Shown here: positions 42,795 to 50,799 of the stretch, piece by piece
How the letters are laid out: the number at the start of each line of letters is the position of its first letter
Position numbering within the stretch: position 1 is the first letter of the stretch
NCBI GenBank assembly: GCA_964437515.1
Contig: CAYTHB010000010.1
Span: 1 to 60,079 of the forward strand
DNA from: Sterolibacterium sp964437515
GTDB taxonomy: Bacteria > Pseudomonadota > Gammaproteobacteria > Burkholderiales > Rhodocyclaceae
Length of the DNA stretch: 60,079 nt
Direction: 5' to 3'
Made by a program: the position numbers and the translations under genes
Notes under the pieces: model-generated
Told to the model about the DNA's origin: nothing
Seen by the model: only the letters and a program-made list of their open reading frames with translations
Databases searched by the model: none

Positions 42795-43976
42795 TTGTCG
42801 CATCGCCGTCTGTCCATGCTGGTCTTTCTTGCTCCCCTTGCGCTACTACTGATTGCCTTGTGGCTGTGGCATCCTCTGCGTGCCACCCACAAGCATTATT
42901 TTGCGTTTGCCGTTGCGATTACCACACTTCTGGGTGCATTGCCTGTGCTCCTGATCTGGGCGGCACGCAACACTTCACTCAGTTATTCGACCATCGCCTG
43001 GCTGCAAGTCCCCGCCGGCGCTCTTTTCGCCAGCATCATCGCGACATGGCTGTTCGCCATGCTCCGCGACATATTTGCCCTGATATTCAAACGAATCTCT
43101 CGGCCGGCCATCGCCCAACGCCTCTGGCAACCGCGTTATACCGCCTTCGCACTGAGCCTGATGCTGCTGTTGTCCAGCTATGGCGCACTTCAAGGCCTGA
43201 ATTTACCTGAAGTCCATGAGCAATCGCTCCAACTGCCACAACTCCCCCCTGAATTGGAGGGCTTGCGCATTGCCGTCATCGCCGACCTGCACGCCAGCCC
43301 TGTCAACAATGCCGCTTATGTGCGCGAAGTCGTCAGCCGCGTCAACGCCGCCCACCCCGACATCATCGTCCTTCCCGGCGATCTGGTTGATGGCGATGCA
43401 GCAAGCCAAGCGCACAACATTGCCCCACTCGCCGATTTACGCGCACCTGATGGCGTTTGGGCTGCCCCTGGCAATCATGAGTATTACAGCGGCTACGATG
43501 CCTGGGCAAAGGTATTCGCTCAATCAGGACTGCACTATCTGGCCAATCAAGCCCAGACACTGGACGTACGTGGCCAGCGGCTCACGCTCTCGGGGATAGG
43601 TGATCCTGCCTATGCGCAAAGCACCAATCACAGCGCAGGCGGCGTTCCACCCGACATTGTCAGTGTCACCCAACAAGCCCGTGCACAACACGGGCAATTT
43701 CACATCCTGCTCGGCCATCAACCCAAAATGGCGCGCATTTACGCCGACCAGCACAGTGTGAATCTGCAAATCGCCGGACACACCCACGGCGGCCATATTC
43801 TGGGCTTTGACCGATGGATCGTCGCCCCTGCCAACAACGGCTTTGTCCGTGGCATCTACAAAGTTTCCGACATGACACTCTTCGTCAGTCGCGGTGCGGG
43901 GCTGTGGGCCGGTTTCACGCTACGATTGGGCGTGCCGGCATCGATCGACATACTGGTCTTGCACCGGCAACCCTGA
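42795..43976 (+). CDS. membrane-anchored metallophosphoesterase
   Basis: A 393-residue protein. Four N-terminal membrane helices (up to about residue 130) are followed by a calcineurin-like phosphoesterase domain with all metal motifs: VIADLHASP, LPGDLVDGD, GNHEYYSG, LGHQP and IAGHTHGG. It resembles the YkuE/YaeI group of phosphodiesterases, some of which act on lipid-linked phosphates. The catalytic domain is probably periplasmic. The start is TTG at 42795 or ATG at 42816. It ends the rightward run that began with the SPFH gene; a functional link is uncertain. Confidence 0.87.
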   Translation: MSHRRLSMLVFLAPLALLLIALWLWHPLRATHKHYFAFAVAITTLLGALPVLLIWAARNTSLSYSTIAWLQVPAGALFASIIATWLFAMLRDIFALIFKRISRPAIAQRLWQPRYTAFALSLMLLLSSYGALQGLNLPEVHEQSLQLPQLPPELEGLRIAVIADLHASPVNNAAYVREVVSRVNAAHPDIIVLPGDLVDGDAASQAHNIAPLADLRAPDGVWAAPGNHEYYSGYDAWAKVFAQSGLHYLANQAQTLDVRGQRLTLSGIGDPAYAQSTNHSAGGVPPDIVSVTQQARAQHGQFHILLGHQPKMARIYADQHSVNLQIAGHTHGGHILGFDRWIVAPANNGFVRGIYKVSDMTLFVSRGAGLWAGFTLRLGVPASIDILVLHRQP

Positions 43977-44175
43977 CTTGCGCCGGCAGTGCCGATTTTT
44001 GCCGGGAGAAAGCGAGTAATCCCACCCTGCATCAATTGCACGTTTTTGGGTTACTTGGCTGAGTTGCTCTTCCCACAGGGATTTCCTTCGGTCATCGTTG
44101 CAGGGAGCGCAGCCATGCGCCTCATCGCGCCTGTTCTATATAAAGTCTATCGGAAAGACTCTGCCTACTTGACCC

Positions 44176-44221
44176 AAAATCAAAAAGCCACCCAAAGTAA
44201 CTAGGGTGGCTTTTTGATTTT
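44176..44221 (-). terminator. terminator hairpin after tRNA-Val
   Basis: An 18-bp perfect stem (44176-44193 with 44204-44221) and a 10-nt loop; the core is AAAAAGCCACCC and GGGTGGCTTTTT. A U-run ends the stem in both directions, so it can stop the tRNA transcript and also the rightward metallophosphoesterase transcript. Confidence 0.92.
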
Positions 44222-44222
44222 C

Positions 44223-44298
44223 TGGTGGGCGCTGACGGGGTCGAACCGCCGACATTCTGCGTGTAAGGCAGACGCTCTACCAACTGAGCTAAGCGCCC
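44223..44298 (-). tRNA. tRNA-Val (anticodon UAC)
   Basis: The minus strand gives a 76-nt cloverleaf including an encoded CCA: acceptor stem GGGCGCT with AGCGCCC, D-arm TAGCTCAGTTGGTAGAGC, anticodon loop CTTACAC with UAC, and T-arm GGTTCGACCCC. It lies just downstream of hupB, a common arrangement next to lon-hupB. Confidence 0.97.
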
Positions 44299-44337
44299 TG
44301 AAAACACAATGAAACGCAATGAAATACGATAAGCCCG

Positions 44338-44610
44338 CTATTTTACAGCATCTTTCAATGCTTTACTAGGGCGAAATTTCGGTGCTTTGGTGGCATTGAT
44401 CGTAATGCTGGCCCCTGTGCGGGGATTGCGGCCTTTGCGTGCTGCACGTTGGGTCACATGGAACGTCCCCAGTCCGGTCAGGCTCACGGTTTGACCTTTC
44501 ATCAACGCGCCCTTGATGAGCGCAATCGCCGCATCGATGGTGCGCGTCGCCGCTGCGTTGGAAATATCGGCCGATTTTGCAGCAGCATCAATCAGTTGTT
44601 TCTTATTCAT
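44338..44610 (-). CDS. hupB: DNA-binding protein HU
   Basis: A 90-residue HU/IHF-fold protein. MNKKQLIDAAAKSADIS starts the helical body; SLTGLGTFHVTQRAARKGRNPRTGASITINA is the beta-arm with the RNPRTG tip that intercalates DNA. Length and the absence of IHF-specific residues mark HU. It follows lon by 49 bp on the same strand, as in many proteobacteria. It compacts and bends DNA in the nucleoid. Confidence 0.96.
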   Translation of the reverse strand: MNKKQLIDAAAKSADISNAAATRTIDAAIALIKGALMKGQTVSLTGLGTFHVTQRAARKGRNPRTGASITINATKAPKFRPSKALKDAVK

Positions 44611-44659
44611 GCTTTTCCTCCTTTTAGGGTGAAACCAGCCGATTCTGTCTCATTCAGTC

Positions 44660-47089
44660 TCAATGGGCAACAACACCCCCACCAGAGACATCTCCTTTAG
44701 GAAGACTTGCGGCATCGACGGTCGCTGCCGGAACGGCAGGTATTTCTGCGGCAGGCTCAGGCATGCGTTCCAGTGCCAGTTCGAGCACCTTATCGATCCA
44801 TCGTACCGGCACGATCTCGATGCGACTTTTGATCGATTCCTGTATCTCGACCAGATCCTTGACGTTTTCCTCGGGAATCAAGGCCGTCCCAATGCCACCT
44901 CGCACGGCTGCCAGCAGTTTTTCTTTAAGACCACCGATGGGCAAAATCTCGCCTCTCAAGGTAATTTCACCCGTCATGGCGATATCCGCGCGCACCGGTA
45001 TGCCCGTCAGAACAGACACCAGTGCGGTAGCAATGGCAGCCCCTGCAGAAGGCCCGTCTTTGGGCGTAGCACCTTCAGGCAAGTGAATGTGCAGGTCGCT
45101 TTTCTGATAGAAATCTTCGGCAATCCCAAACTGTTTTCCGCGTTTGCGCACCACGGTGAGTGCCGCTTGTATCGATTCTTGCATGACTTCACCGAGCTTG
45201 CCGGTGGTCATGGTCTTGCCTTTGCCGGGAACGGAAACCGCTTCGATGGTGAGGAGCTCCCCCCCGACTTCCGTCCATGCCAATCCCGTGACTTGACCCA
45301 CCTGGTTTTCTTTTTCGGCAATGCCAAAAGAATAACGCCGCACGCCCAGATACTTGTCCAGATTCTTGGCATTGACGATCACCTTGGTCTTGCGTTGGCG
45401 TAATACCAGTGCTTTCACCACCTTGCGACAGATTTTCGAGATGTCGCGATCCAGTGCCCGCACACCCGCTTCCCGCGTGTAGTAGCGCACGATGTCACGC
45501 AGGGCATCTTCCGTCACTGTCAACTCATCGCGCTTGATGCCATTGGCCTTGAGCTGCTTGGGCAACAGATAACGTAGGGCAATATTGATTTTTTCGTCTT
45601 CTGTATAACCTGACAGACGGATGACTTCCATCCGATCCAGCAAGGGTGCAGGAATATTGAGGGTGTTGGCGGTTGCCACGAACATGACATCGGAAAGATC
45701 GTACTCCACCTCGACATAATGATCGACGAAGGTCGAGTTCTGTTCAGGATCGAGCACTTCCAGCAAGGCTGCGCTCGGGTCACCCCGGAAGTCCTGTCCC
45801 ATCTTGTCGACTTCGTCGAGCAAGAACAATGGATTACGCACACCCACCTTGCTCATGTTCTGCAATATCTTGCCGGGCATGGAGCCAATGTAAGTGCGTC
45901 GATGGCCACGAATTTCTGATTCGTCACGAACGCCCCCCAAGGACATGCGCACAAACTTGCGATTGGTCGCCTTGGCAATCGACTGCCCCAGCGAAGTCTT
46001 GCCGACCCCCGGAGGGCCCACGAGACAAAGAATCGGTGCCTTGAGCTTATCGACGCGTTGCTGCACCGCGAGATACTCGACGATGCGTTCCTTGACCTTG
46101 TCCAGACCGTAGTGGTCCTTGTCCAGCACCTTGACGGCGGCTGAAAGATCTTTATCTGTACGGCTTTTTTTCTTCCAGGGCAGACCAATCAGAGTTTCGA
46201 TGTAATTACGAACCACCGTGGCTTCGGCCGACATGGGCGACATCAATTTGAGCTTTTTCAACTCACCCTGCGCCTTGGCCAAGGCCTCCTTGGGCATACC
46301 GGCTTCCTTGATCTTCTTTTCCATCTCGTCGAGTTCGGCACCCTCTTCGCCCTCGCCGAGCTCCTTCTGAATTGCCTTAACTTGCTCGTTCAGGTAATAC
46401 TCGCGCTGGCTTTTTTCCATCTGGCGCTTGACGCGACCACGGATGCGCTTCTCAACCTGCAGGATGTCGAGTTCGGATTCCAGTTGCGACAATAATTTAT
46501 CCAGACGTGCTGCCACATCAAAAATTTCCAGTACTTCCTGTTTTTGCTCAAGTTTGAGCGGCAGATGAGCAGCGATCGTATCCGCCAGACGCCCCGCTTC
46601 TTCGATTCCTGAAAGTGAAGTTAGTATTTCAGGTGGAATTTTCTTGTTCAGCTTGATGTATTGATCAAACTGCGCAAGGATGGCGCGGCGCATGGCTTCG
46701 ACTTCATGGGTTCCCACTTCATTAGGTTGCAGCGGCATCGTCTGCGCCACGAACAACTCACGCCTGTCCTCAATTTGATCGATACGCGCCCGCCGCATAC
46801 CTTCAACCAGCACCTTGACGGTACCATCCGGCAATTTCAGCATTTGCAATATGTTGGCGATGCACCCGATGCGGTACATATCCTCAATATCGGGCTCATC
46901 CTTGGCCGCCGATTTCTGAGCTACCAGCAAGATACCCTGACCACCCTCCATCGCTTTTTCCAACGCCTTGATTGACTTAGCACGCCCCACAAACAAGGGA
47001 ATGACCATGTGCGGGAAAACGACGACATCGCGCAGGGGCAACAAGGGTAATTCAAGGTTTTCGGGAGAGAGTTCCTGTTCGCTCGACAT
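44660..47089 (-). CDS. lon: ATP-dependent protease Lon
   Basis: An 809-residue protease. The N-terminal LON substrate domain begins LPLLPLRDVVVFPHMVIPL; the AAA+ module has GPPGVGKTSLGQS (Walker A) and FLLDEVDKMG (Walker B); the Ser-Lys protease domain has PKDGPSAGAAIATAL with the catalytic serine. A short tail of Pro, Ala and Val residues follows. It degrades misfolded and regulatory proteins in the cytoplasm and might clear BrnA-type antitoxins. The clpX neighbour seen in many relatives is not upstream here; a 409-bp non-coding stretch is. Confidence 0.97.
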   Translation of the reverse strand: MSSEQELSPENLELPLLPLRDVVVFPHMVIPLFVGRAKSIKALEKAMEGGQGILLVAQKSAAKDEPDIEDMYRIGCIANILQMLKLPDGTVKVLVEGMRRARIDQIEDRRELFVAQTMPLQPNEVGTHEVEAMRRAILAQFDQYIKLNKKIPPEILTSLSGIEEAGRLADTIAAHLPLKLEQKQEVLEIFDVAARLDKLLSQLESELDILQVEKRIRGRVKRQMEKSQREYYLNEQVKAIQKELGEGEEGAELDEMEKKIKEAGMPKEALAKAQGELKKLKLMSPMSAEATVVRNYIETLIGLPWKKKSRTDKDLSAAVKVLDKDHYGLDKVKERIVEYLAVQQRVDKLKAPILCLVGPPGVGKTSLGQSIAKATNRKFVRMSLGGVRDESEIRGHRRTYIGSMPGKILQNMSKVGVRNPLFLLDEVDKMGQDFRGDPSAALLEVLDPEQNSTFVDHYVEVEYDLSDVMFVATANTLNIPAPLLDRMEVIRLSGYTEDEKINIALRYLLPKQLKANGIKRDELTVTEDALRDIVRYYTREAGVRALDRDISKICRKVVKALVLRQRKTKVIVNAKNLDKYLGVRRYSFGIAEKENQVGQVTGLAWTEVGGELLTIEAVSVPGKGKTMTTGKLGEVMQESIQAALTVVRKRGKQFGIAEDFYQKSDLHIHLPEGATPKDGPSAGAAIATALVSVLTGIPVRADIAMTGEITLRGEILPIGGLKEKLLAAVRGGIGTALIPEENVKDLVEIQESIKSRIEIVPVRWIDKVLELALERMPEPAAEIPAVPAATVDAASLPKGDVSGGGVVAH

Positions 47090-47195
47090 GAGGTCATCCT
47101 TAACGTAAAAGCGCTTTAGCGACTATAGCGACTGCGCCCTGCCCCTGCAAAATTGGCGGGGCTTGGCTTGTGGTGAAAAGTGCAACCTGATTCAT

Positions 47196-47230
47196 ATTGG
47201 GATGGCTTTGAAAATATCAAGCCACCCAAT
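47196..47230. promoter_or_regulatory. imperfect inverted repeat, possible heat-shock promoter of lon
   Basis: ATTGGGATGGCTTTGA and TCAAGCCACCCAAT nearly pair around AAATA. The same bases on the minus strand contain CTTGAT-N14-CCCAATAT, close to the sigma-32 consensus, about 100 bp ahead of lon. The two readings compete and neither is strong. The rest of 47090-47346 shows no gene. Confidence 0.3.
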
Positions 47231-47346
47231 CACATTGCACATTGGCATGAATACGCATGAATACACCTGACTCAGGGAAAGAGTCTAGCCCATCCTCACA
47301 GGCAAAGAAACAAAAGAATCAGCGTCGAATCTTCGACCGATATCGA

Positions 47347-47490
47347 ACTATTCACCCGATAATTAAGGATTGCGCCGTCATTCTGCGCATCGTCGCAGAA
47401 TCCACATAGACCCTGCGACGATGCGCAGGGTAACCGTGGTATCGCACAAGATAATCGCAATCAAACCTTAATTGCCGGGCGAGTAATAGT
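47347..47490. repeat. 144-bp nested palindromic element
   Basis: Outer ends ACTATT and AATAGT, then CCCG/CGGG, AATTAAGG/CCTTAATT and ATTGCG/CGCAAT pair with small gaps. The centre is a perfect 16-bp inverted repeat, CTGCGCATCGTCGCAG (47383-47398) and its complement (47413-47428). No open frame of note is inside. It has the form of a MITE-like or large structured-RNA element and lies between the NTF2-like gene and lon. Confidence 0.7.
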
Positions 47491-47498
47491 GAGGATCA

Positions 47499-47939
47499 TC
47501 AGTCCGACATCAACGCCGCAAATTCAGCCATGACCTTGTCGAACTGCCAGTAGGCTTTCAGCGAGACAATTTGCCCCGCGTCATTGACGCGATAGACGCC
47601 GACAAAATGGACATCAAACGCCTTGCCATTGGGCAGCGTCTTGCCCAGGGTGATGACATTTGCGCATTCGTCTGCGGCAGGATAAGACTCGCGTATCCGG
47701 AAAAGACCGCCATTGGGCTCGATGACGTTATCCCAGAAAGCCCCGATGGCTTCCTTGCCCTTGTGTCCCTGCCCGCTTGGGTCAAAGGGTGAAACGCCGA
47801 CGGGGTCTTGCAAAAGGGCATCTTCAGCAAACAGCGCCAGCCACCCCGCACGATTACGCGCTTTGACGTTTCTCATGGAGTTGAAACTGGCTTGTTGTGC
47901 GGGGAAAGAGGAATCTTGGGTGAAATCGACGTCGCTCAT
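47499..47939 (-). CDS. NTF2/SnoaL-like protein
   Basis: A 146-residue alpha+beta cone-fold protein. FNSMRNVKARNRAGWLALFAEDALLQDPVGVSPFDPSGQGHKGKEAIGAFWDNVI and the later VHFVGVYRVNDAGQIVSLKAYW match the nuclear transport factor 2/steroid delta-isomerase superfamily. It follows the KstD-like flavoprotein by 47 bp. A ketosteroid- or enone-isomerase-type role is suggested by this pairing, not shown by it. Confidence 0.8.
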   Translation of the reverse strand: MSDVDFTQDSSFPAQQASFNSMRNVKARNRAGWLALFAEDALLQDPVGVSPFDPSGQGHKGKEAIGAFWDNVIEPNGGLFRIRESYPAADECANVITLGKTLPNGKAFDVHFVGVYRVNDAGQIVSLKAYWQFDKVMAEFAALMSD

Positions 47940-47986
47940 AAGTTTTCCAAATAAAGATCAATAGTTGAAAAGAATCAGAACCTGAG

Positions 47987-49498
47987 TCAGACGGATGTCG
48001 CCAGATGACGACCCGCCAGACGACCGAAGAAGCTCGCGTCGCTCAAGGACATGCCCGAGCTATAGCCTTCTCCCCATCGGGGCAAGCCACAGGCGGTGCG
48101 ACCGGCTGCGTAAAGACCAGGAATGATCTGACCTTCCGGATTGATGACCTGCCCTGTTGTCAATGTCGCCAGTCCTCCCAACGTAAATCCTGCCGCTGGC
48201 CAACTGGCATCTCCGATGGACATGGCTGCGTAAGGCGGTTCGTTCAGCGGCTTGAGCCAGGTGGCATTTTTGTGGAAAAGAGGATCTGCGCCTTGTGCTG
48301 CATGACGGTTATAGGCTTCAAGCGTGTGAACCAACTCGCCTTCGGGTAATTGGAGTTCCCGTTCAATCTCATCCCAACTTTCACCCACGGCGGCAATTTC
48401 AATACCCGGATTGAACATGGGACGCTCAAAAATGCTTTGATCGACCAGCAACCAGGCATTCCCATTGGGTTGCCGCATGAGGTGCTGACCAATACGCCCA
48501 TGATAGGCATCTTCATTGATGAATCGCTGCCCACGCTCGTTGATGAACACGCCCTTGATGAGGCATTCCGGTGGAATGAAGGGGCGTGTCGAAAAAAACT
48601 GATCCATGTGAATCGCCGCACCGCCCAATGCCATCCCCATACGGATACCCGAACCGTTGTCATTCCCTGCACTGACATGCATTCCCAAACGCAAGGCATC
48701 GGGGGTGTAGCGACGCAGCATGTCTTCATTACTCACAAAGCCCCCGGCACAAAGAATGACCCCTTTGTTTGCCCGGTAATACTGTTCAATCCCTGCGCTA
48801 CGAACGACCACCCCATGCACTCTCGGGAGCGGCACTGAATTTTCCGTATTCCCTGCATTCTCCACAATCAGCGCAATAACGCGGGTATCCGTCTTGACGA
48901 CGATATTTTCATGCGCAGCGATCTTCTCGGCCAGTTTTTCCATGAGCACTTTTCCAGCACCCTTGCCTTTTTTCTGAACGGCATGGCCCCGAGGGGCGGG
49001 CTTTGCACGTTCACAAAAAGGCCAGGCGGCCTCACTGCCGCTCCAGAGCAAGGTGTCGTCCGTCATGGGTTCGACTGTACGCTCCTGATGAAATGTCCCC
49101 TTGAACGGTACGCCCTGAGCCATCAGCCATTCGTAGTGCTCCAGTGCCTGATTGGCAAAAAGCCCTACCCGTTCAGCATCCGCACCCGGCCCACCGACCA
49201 TCATCATGTATTGATAAAAGTCCTCGGTAGCATCCTCATAACCATGCGCACGCTGCACAGCAGTGCCACCATTACCCCCAAAATAGAACTCCCCTCCCGA
49301 CATGGCAGTACTGCCGCCGGGGGCAGAAGCCATTTCGAAAAGAGTGCACTGTGCTCCCGCAGCGGCTGCCTCCAGAGCAGCGCATGCACCCGCAACGCCA
49401 AAGCCGACAATCAGAATATCGGACGTATCTTCCCATTGCGGTACGTCTGACAAACGACAAGGCTGCGAGGGTGAATATGAAGGAGGCTTGGATGTCAT
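47987..49498 (-). CDS. FAD-dependent dehydrogenase, 3-ketosteroid dehydrogenase-like
   Basis: A 503-residue flavoprotein of the fumarate reductase/KstD family. DILIVGFGVAGACAALEAAAAGA binds FAD, APGGSTAMSGGEFYFGGN follows, and the C-terminus has NPEGQIIPGLYAAGRTACGLPRWGEGYSSGMSLSDASFFGRLAG, typical of KstD-like members. No signal peptide is visible, so it is probably cytoplasmic. The start at 49498 has AAGGAC and is preferred over 49519. It shares an operon with an NTF2-like gene. The true substrate is unknown; steroid catabolism genes are not seen nearby. Confidence 0.85.
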   Translation of the reverse strand: MTSKPPSYSPSQPCRLSDVPQWEDTSDILIVGFGVAGACAALEAAAAGAQCTLFEMASAPGGSTAMSGGEFYFGGNGGTAVQRAHGYEDATEDFYQYMMMVGGPGADAERVGLFANQALEHYEWLMAQGVPFKGTFHQERTVEPMTDDTLLWSGSEAAWPFCERAKPAPRGHAVQKKGKGAGKVLMEKLAEKIAAHENIVVKTDTRVIALIVENAGNTENSVPLPRVHGVVVRSAGIEQYYRANKGVILCAGGFVSNEDMLRRYTPDALRLGMHVSAGNDNGSGIRMGMALGGAAIHMDQFFSTRPFIPPECLIKGVFINERGQRFINEDAYHGRIGQHLMRQPNGNAWLLVDQSIFERPMFNPGIEIAAVGESWDEIERELQLPEGELVHTLEAYNRHAAQGADPLFHKNATWLKPLNEPPYAAMSIGDASWPAAGFTLGGLATLTTGQVINPEGQIIPGLYAAGRTACGLPRWGEGYSSGMSLSDASFFGRLAGRHLATSV

Positions 49499-49508
49499 GC
49501 GAAAGTCC

Positions 49509-50297
49509 TTACTGAACAATAATTTTCAAACTGTGATCCGGCATTTCAGAACCCGAATCCCCCCCCTCACGAGCAGGATTCAAAAAGGGACTTGAAAATG
49601 GATTTCTGTTCTCGGCCTGCTTCTGGCGATCTTCTGCCAGCTGCAATAACTGTGCAATCTCAGTATTCTTGCTCTTTTTCGCCAATTGACGTGCCGTCAA
49701 ACCATTTGGATTCTTGAGACGGGAATTGGCACCCTGCTCTAGCAACATTTTGACCGCATCCAGATGCCCTTCGCGTGCCGACAGCATCAATGCCGTCATG
49801 CCGTTCCGCGCCGGTTTATCGATCTGGGCACCTTGCTCCAGCAAATACTTCATGATGGGCAGATGCCCGTTGAAAGCCGCATATGTCAGCGGACTCCAGT
49901 TATTCGCGCCGTCCGTCGCAGCAGGATTGATCTGTGCCCGCGCCTCCACGAGTTTTTGCACGGCTTCCAGATGGCCATTCAAGGCCGCCAGCATGAGCGC
50001 AGAATCATCATATTTGTTTGTTTTCAATATATTGGCACGATTCTTGAGCAGATAATCCAGCATTTCGAGGGCGTTATTGCGCGCTGCCATCATCAACAGG
50101 GTATTGCCATCCTTGTCCGATGTATTGACATCCATGCCTCGCTCCAGCAACTGCATGACCTTAGGGATATCGTTCTGAGCCATCGCCGTCAGCATGTCAT
50201 CGTAAGCCCCGGCATAAAGCGAGCCGGAAAAAAATAGCAACATGGCGAAGCAAGCGGTTCGCCATAAGTCAGGTCGTAAAAAAGAAATGGATTGCAT
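49509..50297 (-). CDS. exported ankyrin-repeat protein
   Basis: A 262-residue protein. MQSISFLRPDLWRTACFAMLLFFSGSLYAG is a signal peptide; residues about 30-200 contain five ankyrin repeats (DGNTLLMMAARNNALEMLDYLLKN, DSALMLAALNGHLEAVQKLVEA, WSPLTYAAFNGHLPIMKYLLEQ, MTALMLSAREGHLDAVKMLLEQ and a weaker end). A Gln/Asn-rich tail ends with DHSLKIIVQ. It should be periplasmic. Start codons at 50330 or 50333 are possible and would lengthen the N-terminus. It lies next to the 16-residue-repeat gene and 10 bp before the KstD-like gene. Confidence 0.85.
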   Translation of the reverse strand: MQSISFLRPDLWRTACFAMLLFFSGSLYAGAYDDMLTAMAQNDIPKVMQLLERGMDVNTSDKDGNTLLMMAARNNALEMLDYLLKNRANILKTNKYDDSALMLAALNGHLEAVQKLVEARAQINPAATDGANNWSPLTYAAFNGHLPIMKYLLEQGAQIDKPARNGMTALMLSAREGHLDAVKMLLEQGANSRLKNPNGLTARQLAKKSKNTEIAQLLQLAEDRQKQAENRNPFSSPFLNPAREGGDSGSEMPDHSLKIIVQ

Positions 50298-50339
50298 GGG
50301 AATCGGGAATGATGGCCGAAAAAATGACATCAAACAGCA

Positions 50340-50744
50340 TCAATACATGAAGAAGTAGAAGTAAATGATGGACTGCATCCGACGCAAGCCCTCTGTTCGT
50401 CCCACGAAACGACCGGAGGCATCATAGATTCTGTCGCCTTCTATCCGCCCCATGGAGATACCGGAACCGCTATAAAGACGTTCGCCTTCGAAACGCCCTG
50501 TCTGGCGTCCCGATGCGTCATAAACACGCTCACCCTCGATACGTCCTAGTTGGCGTCCGGTGCTATCGTAAATACGCGAACCATCCACTCGACCGATCTG
50601 AAGCCCAGAACCATCGTAATAGCGTTCAGCATCCACACGCCCCACCATCCGGCCGCTACTGTCGTACATTCTCTGGGCAAAGGCAGAAGAACAGAGAAGG
50701 AAAATTGATAAAACGGCACAAGAAAACTTGAAGTGTAGCCTCAT
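50340..50744 (-). CDS. exported protein of six 16-residue repeats
   Basis: A 134-residue protein. After a signal peptide (to about residue 23, SSAFA), six repeats follow the pattern R-x-Y-D-x-S-G-R-x-x-G-R-x-E-G-x. Examples are RIYDSTGRQLGRIEGE and RVYDASGRQTGRFEGE. The end, SIIYFYFFMY, is hydrophobic. Regular Tyr-Asp and Gly-Arg turns suggest a small beta-propeller or beta-flower fold. The function is unknown. It lies between tatD and the ankyrin gene on the same strand and is likely co-expressed. Confidence 0.75.
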   Translation of the reverse strand: MRLHFKFSCAVLSIFLLCSSAFAQRMYDSSGRMVGRVDAERYYDGSGLQIGRVDGSRIYDSTGRQLGRIEGERVYDASGRQTGRFEGERLYSGSGISMGRIEGDRIYDASGRFVGRTEGLRRMQSIIYFYFFMY

Positions 50745-50799
50745 GATATCAAAGAAATTCGTAGTTTAAGTTATTGTTTATCATGTATTTTATTCAAAC

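Noticed and set aside
43989..44204. 71-codon open frame after the metallophosphoesterase gene
   Set aside because: Weak start, ends in the terminator stem, no recognised family; the 43977-44175 stretch shows nothing else that I can support.
44122..44319. 65-codon open frame over tRNA-Val and its terminator
   Set aside because: The tRNA and the hairpin explain the sequence; the translation is not protein-like.
50361..50690. 48-bp periodicity that looks like a repeat array
   Set aside because: It is in frame and encodes the 16-residue protein repeats; the units are diverged and there are no unique spacers, so it is not a CRISPR array.
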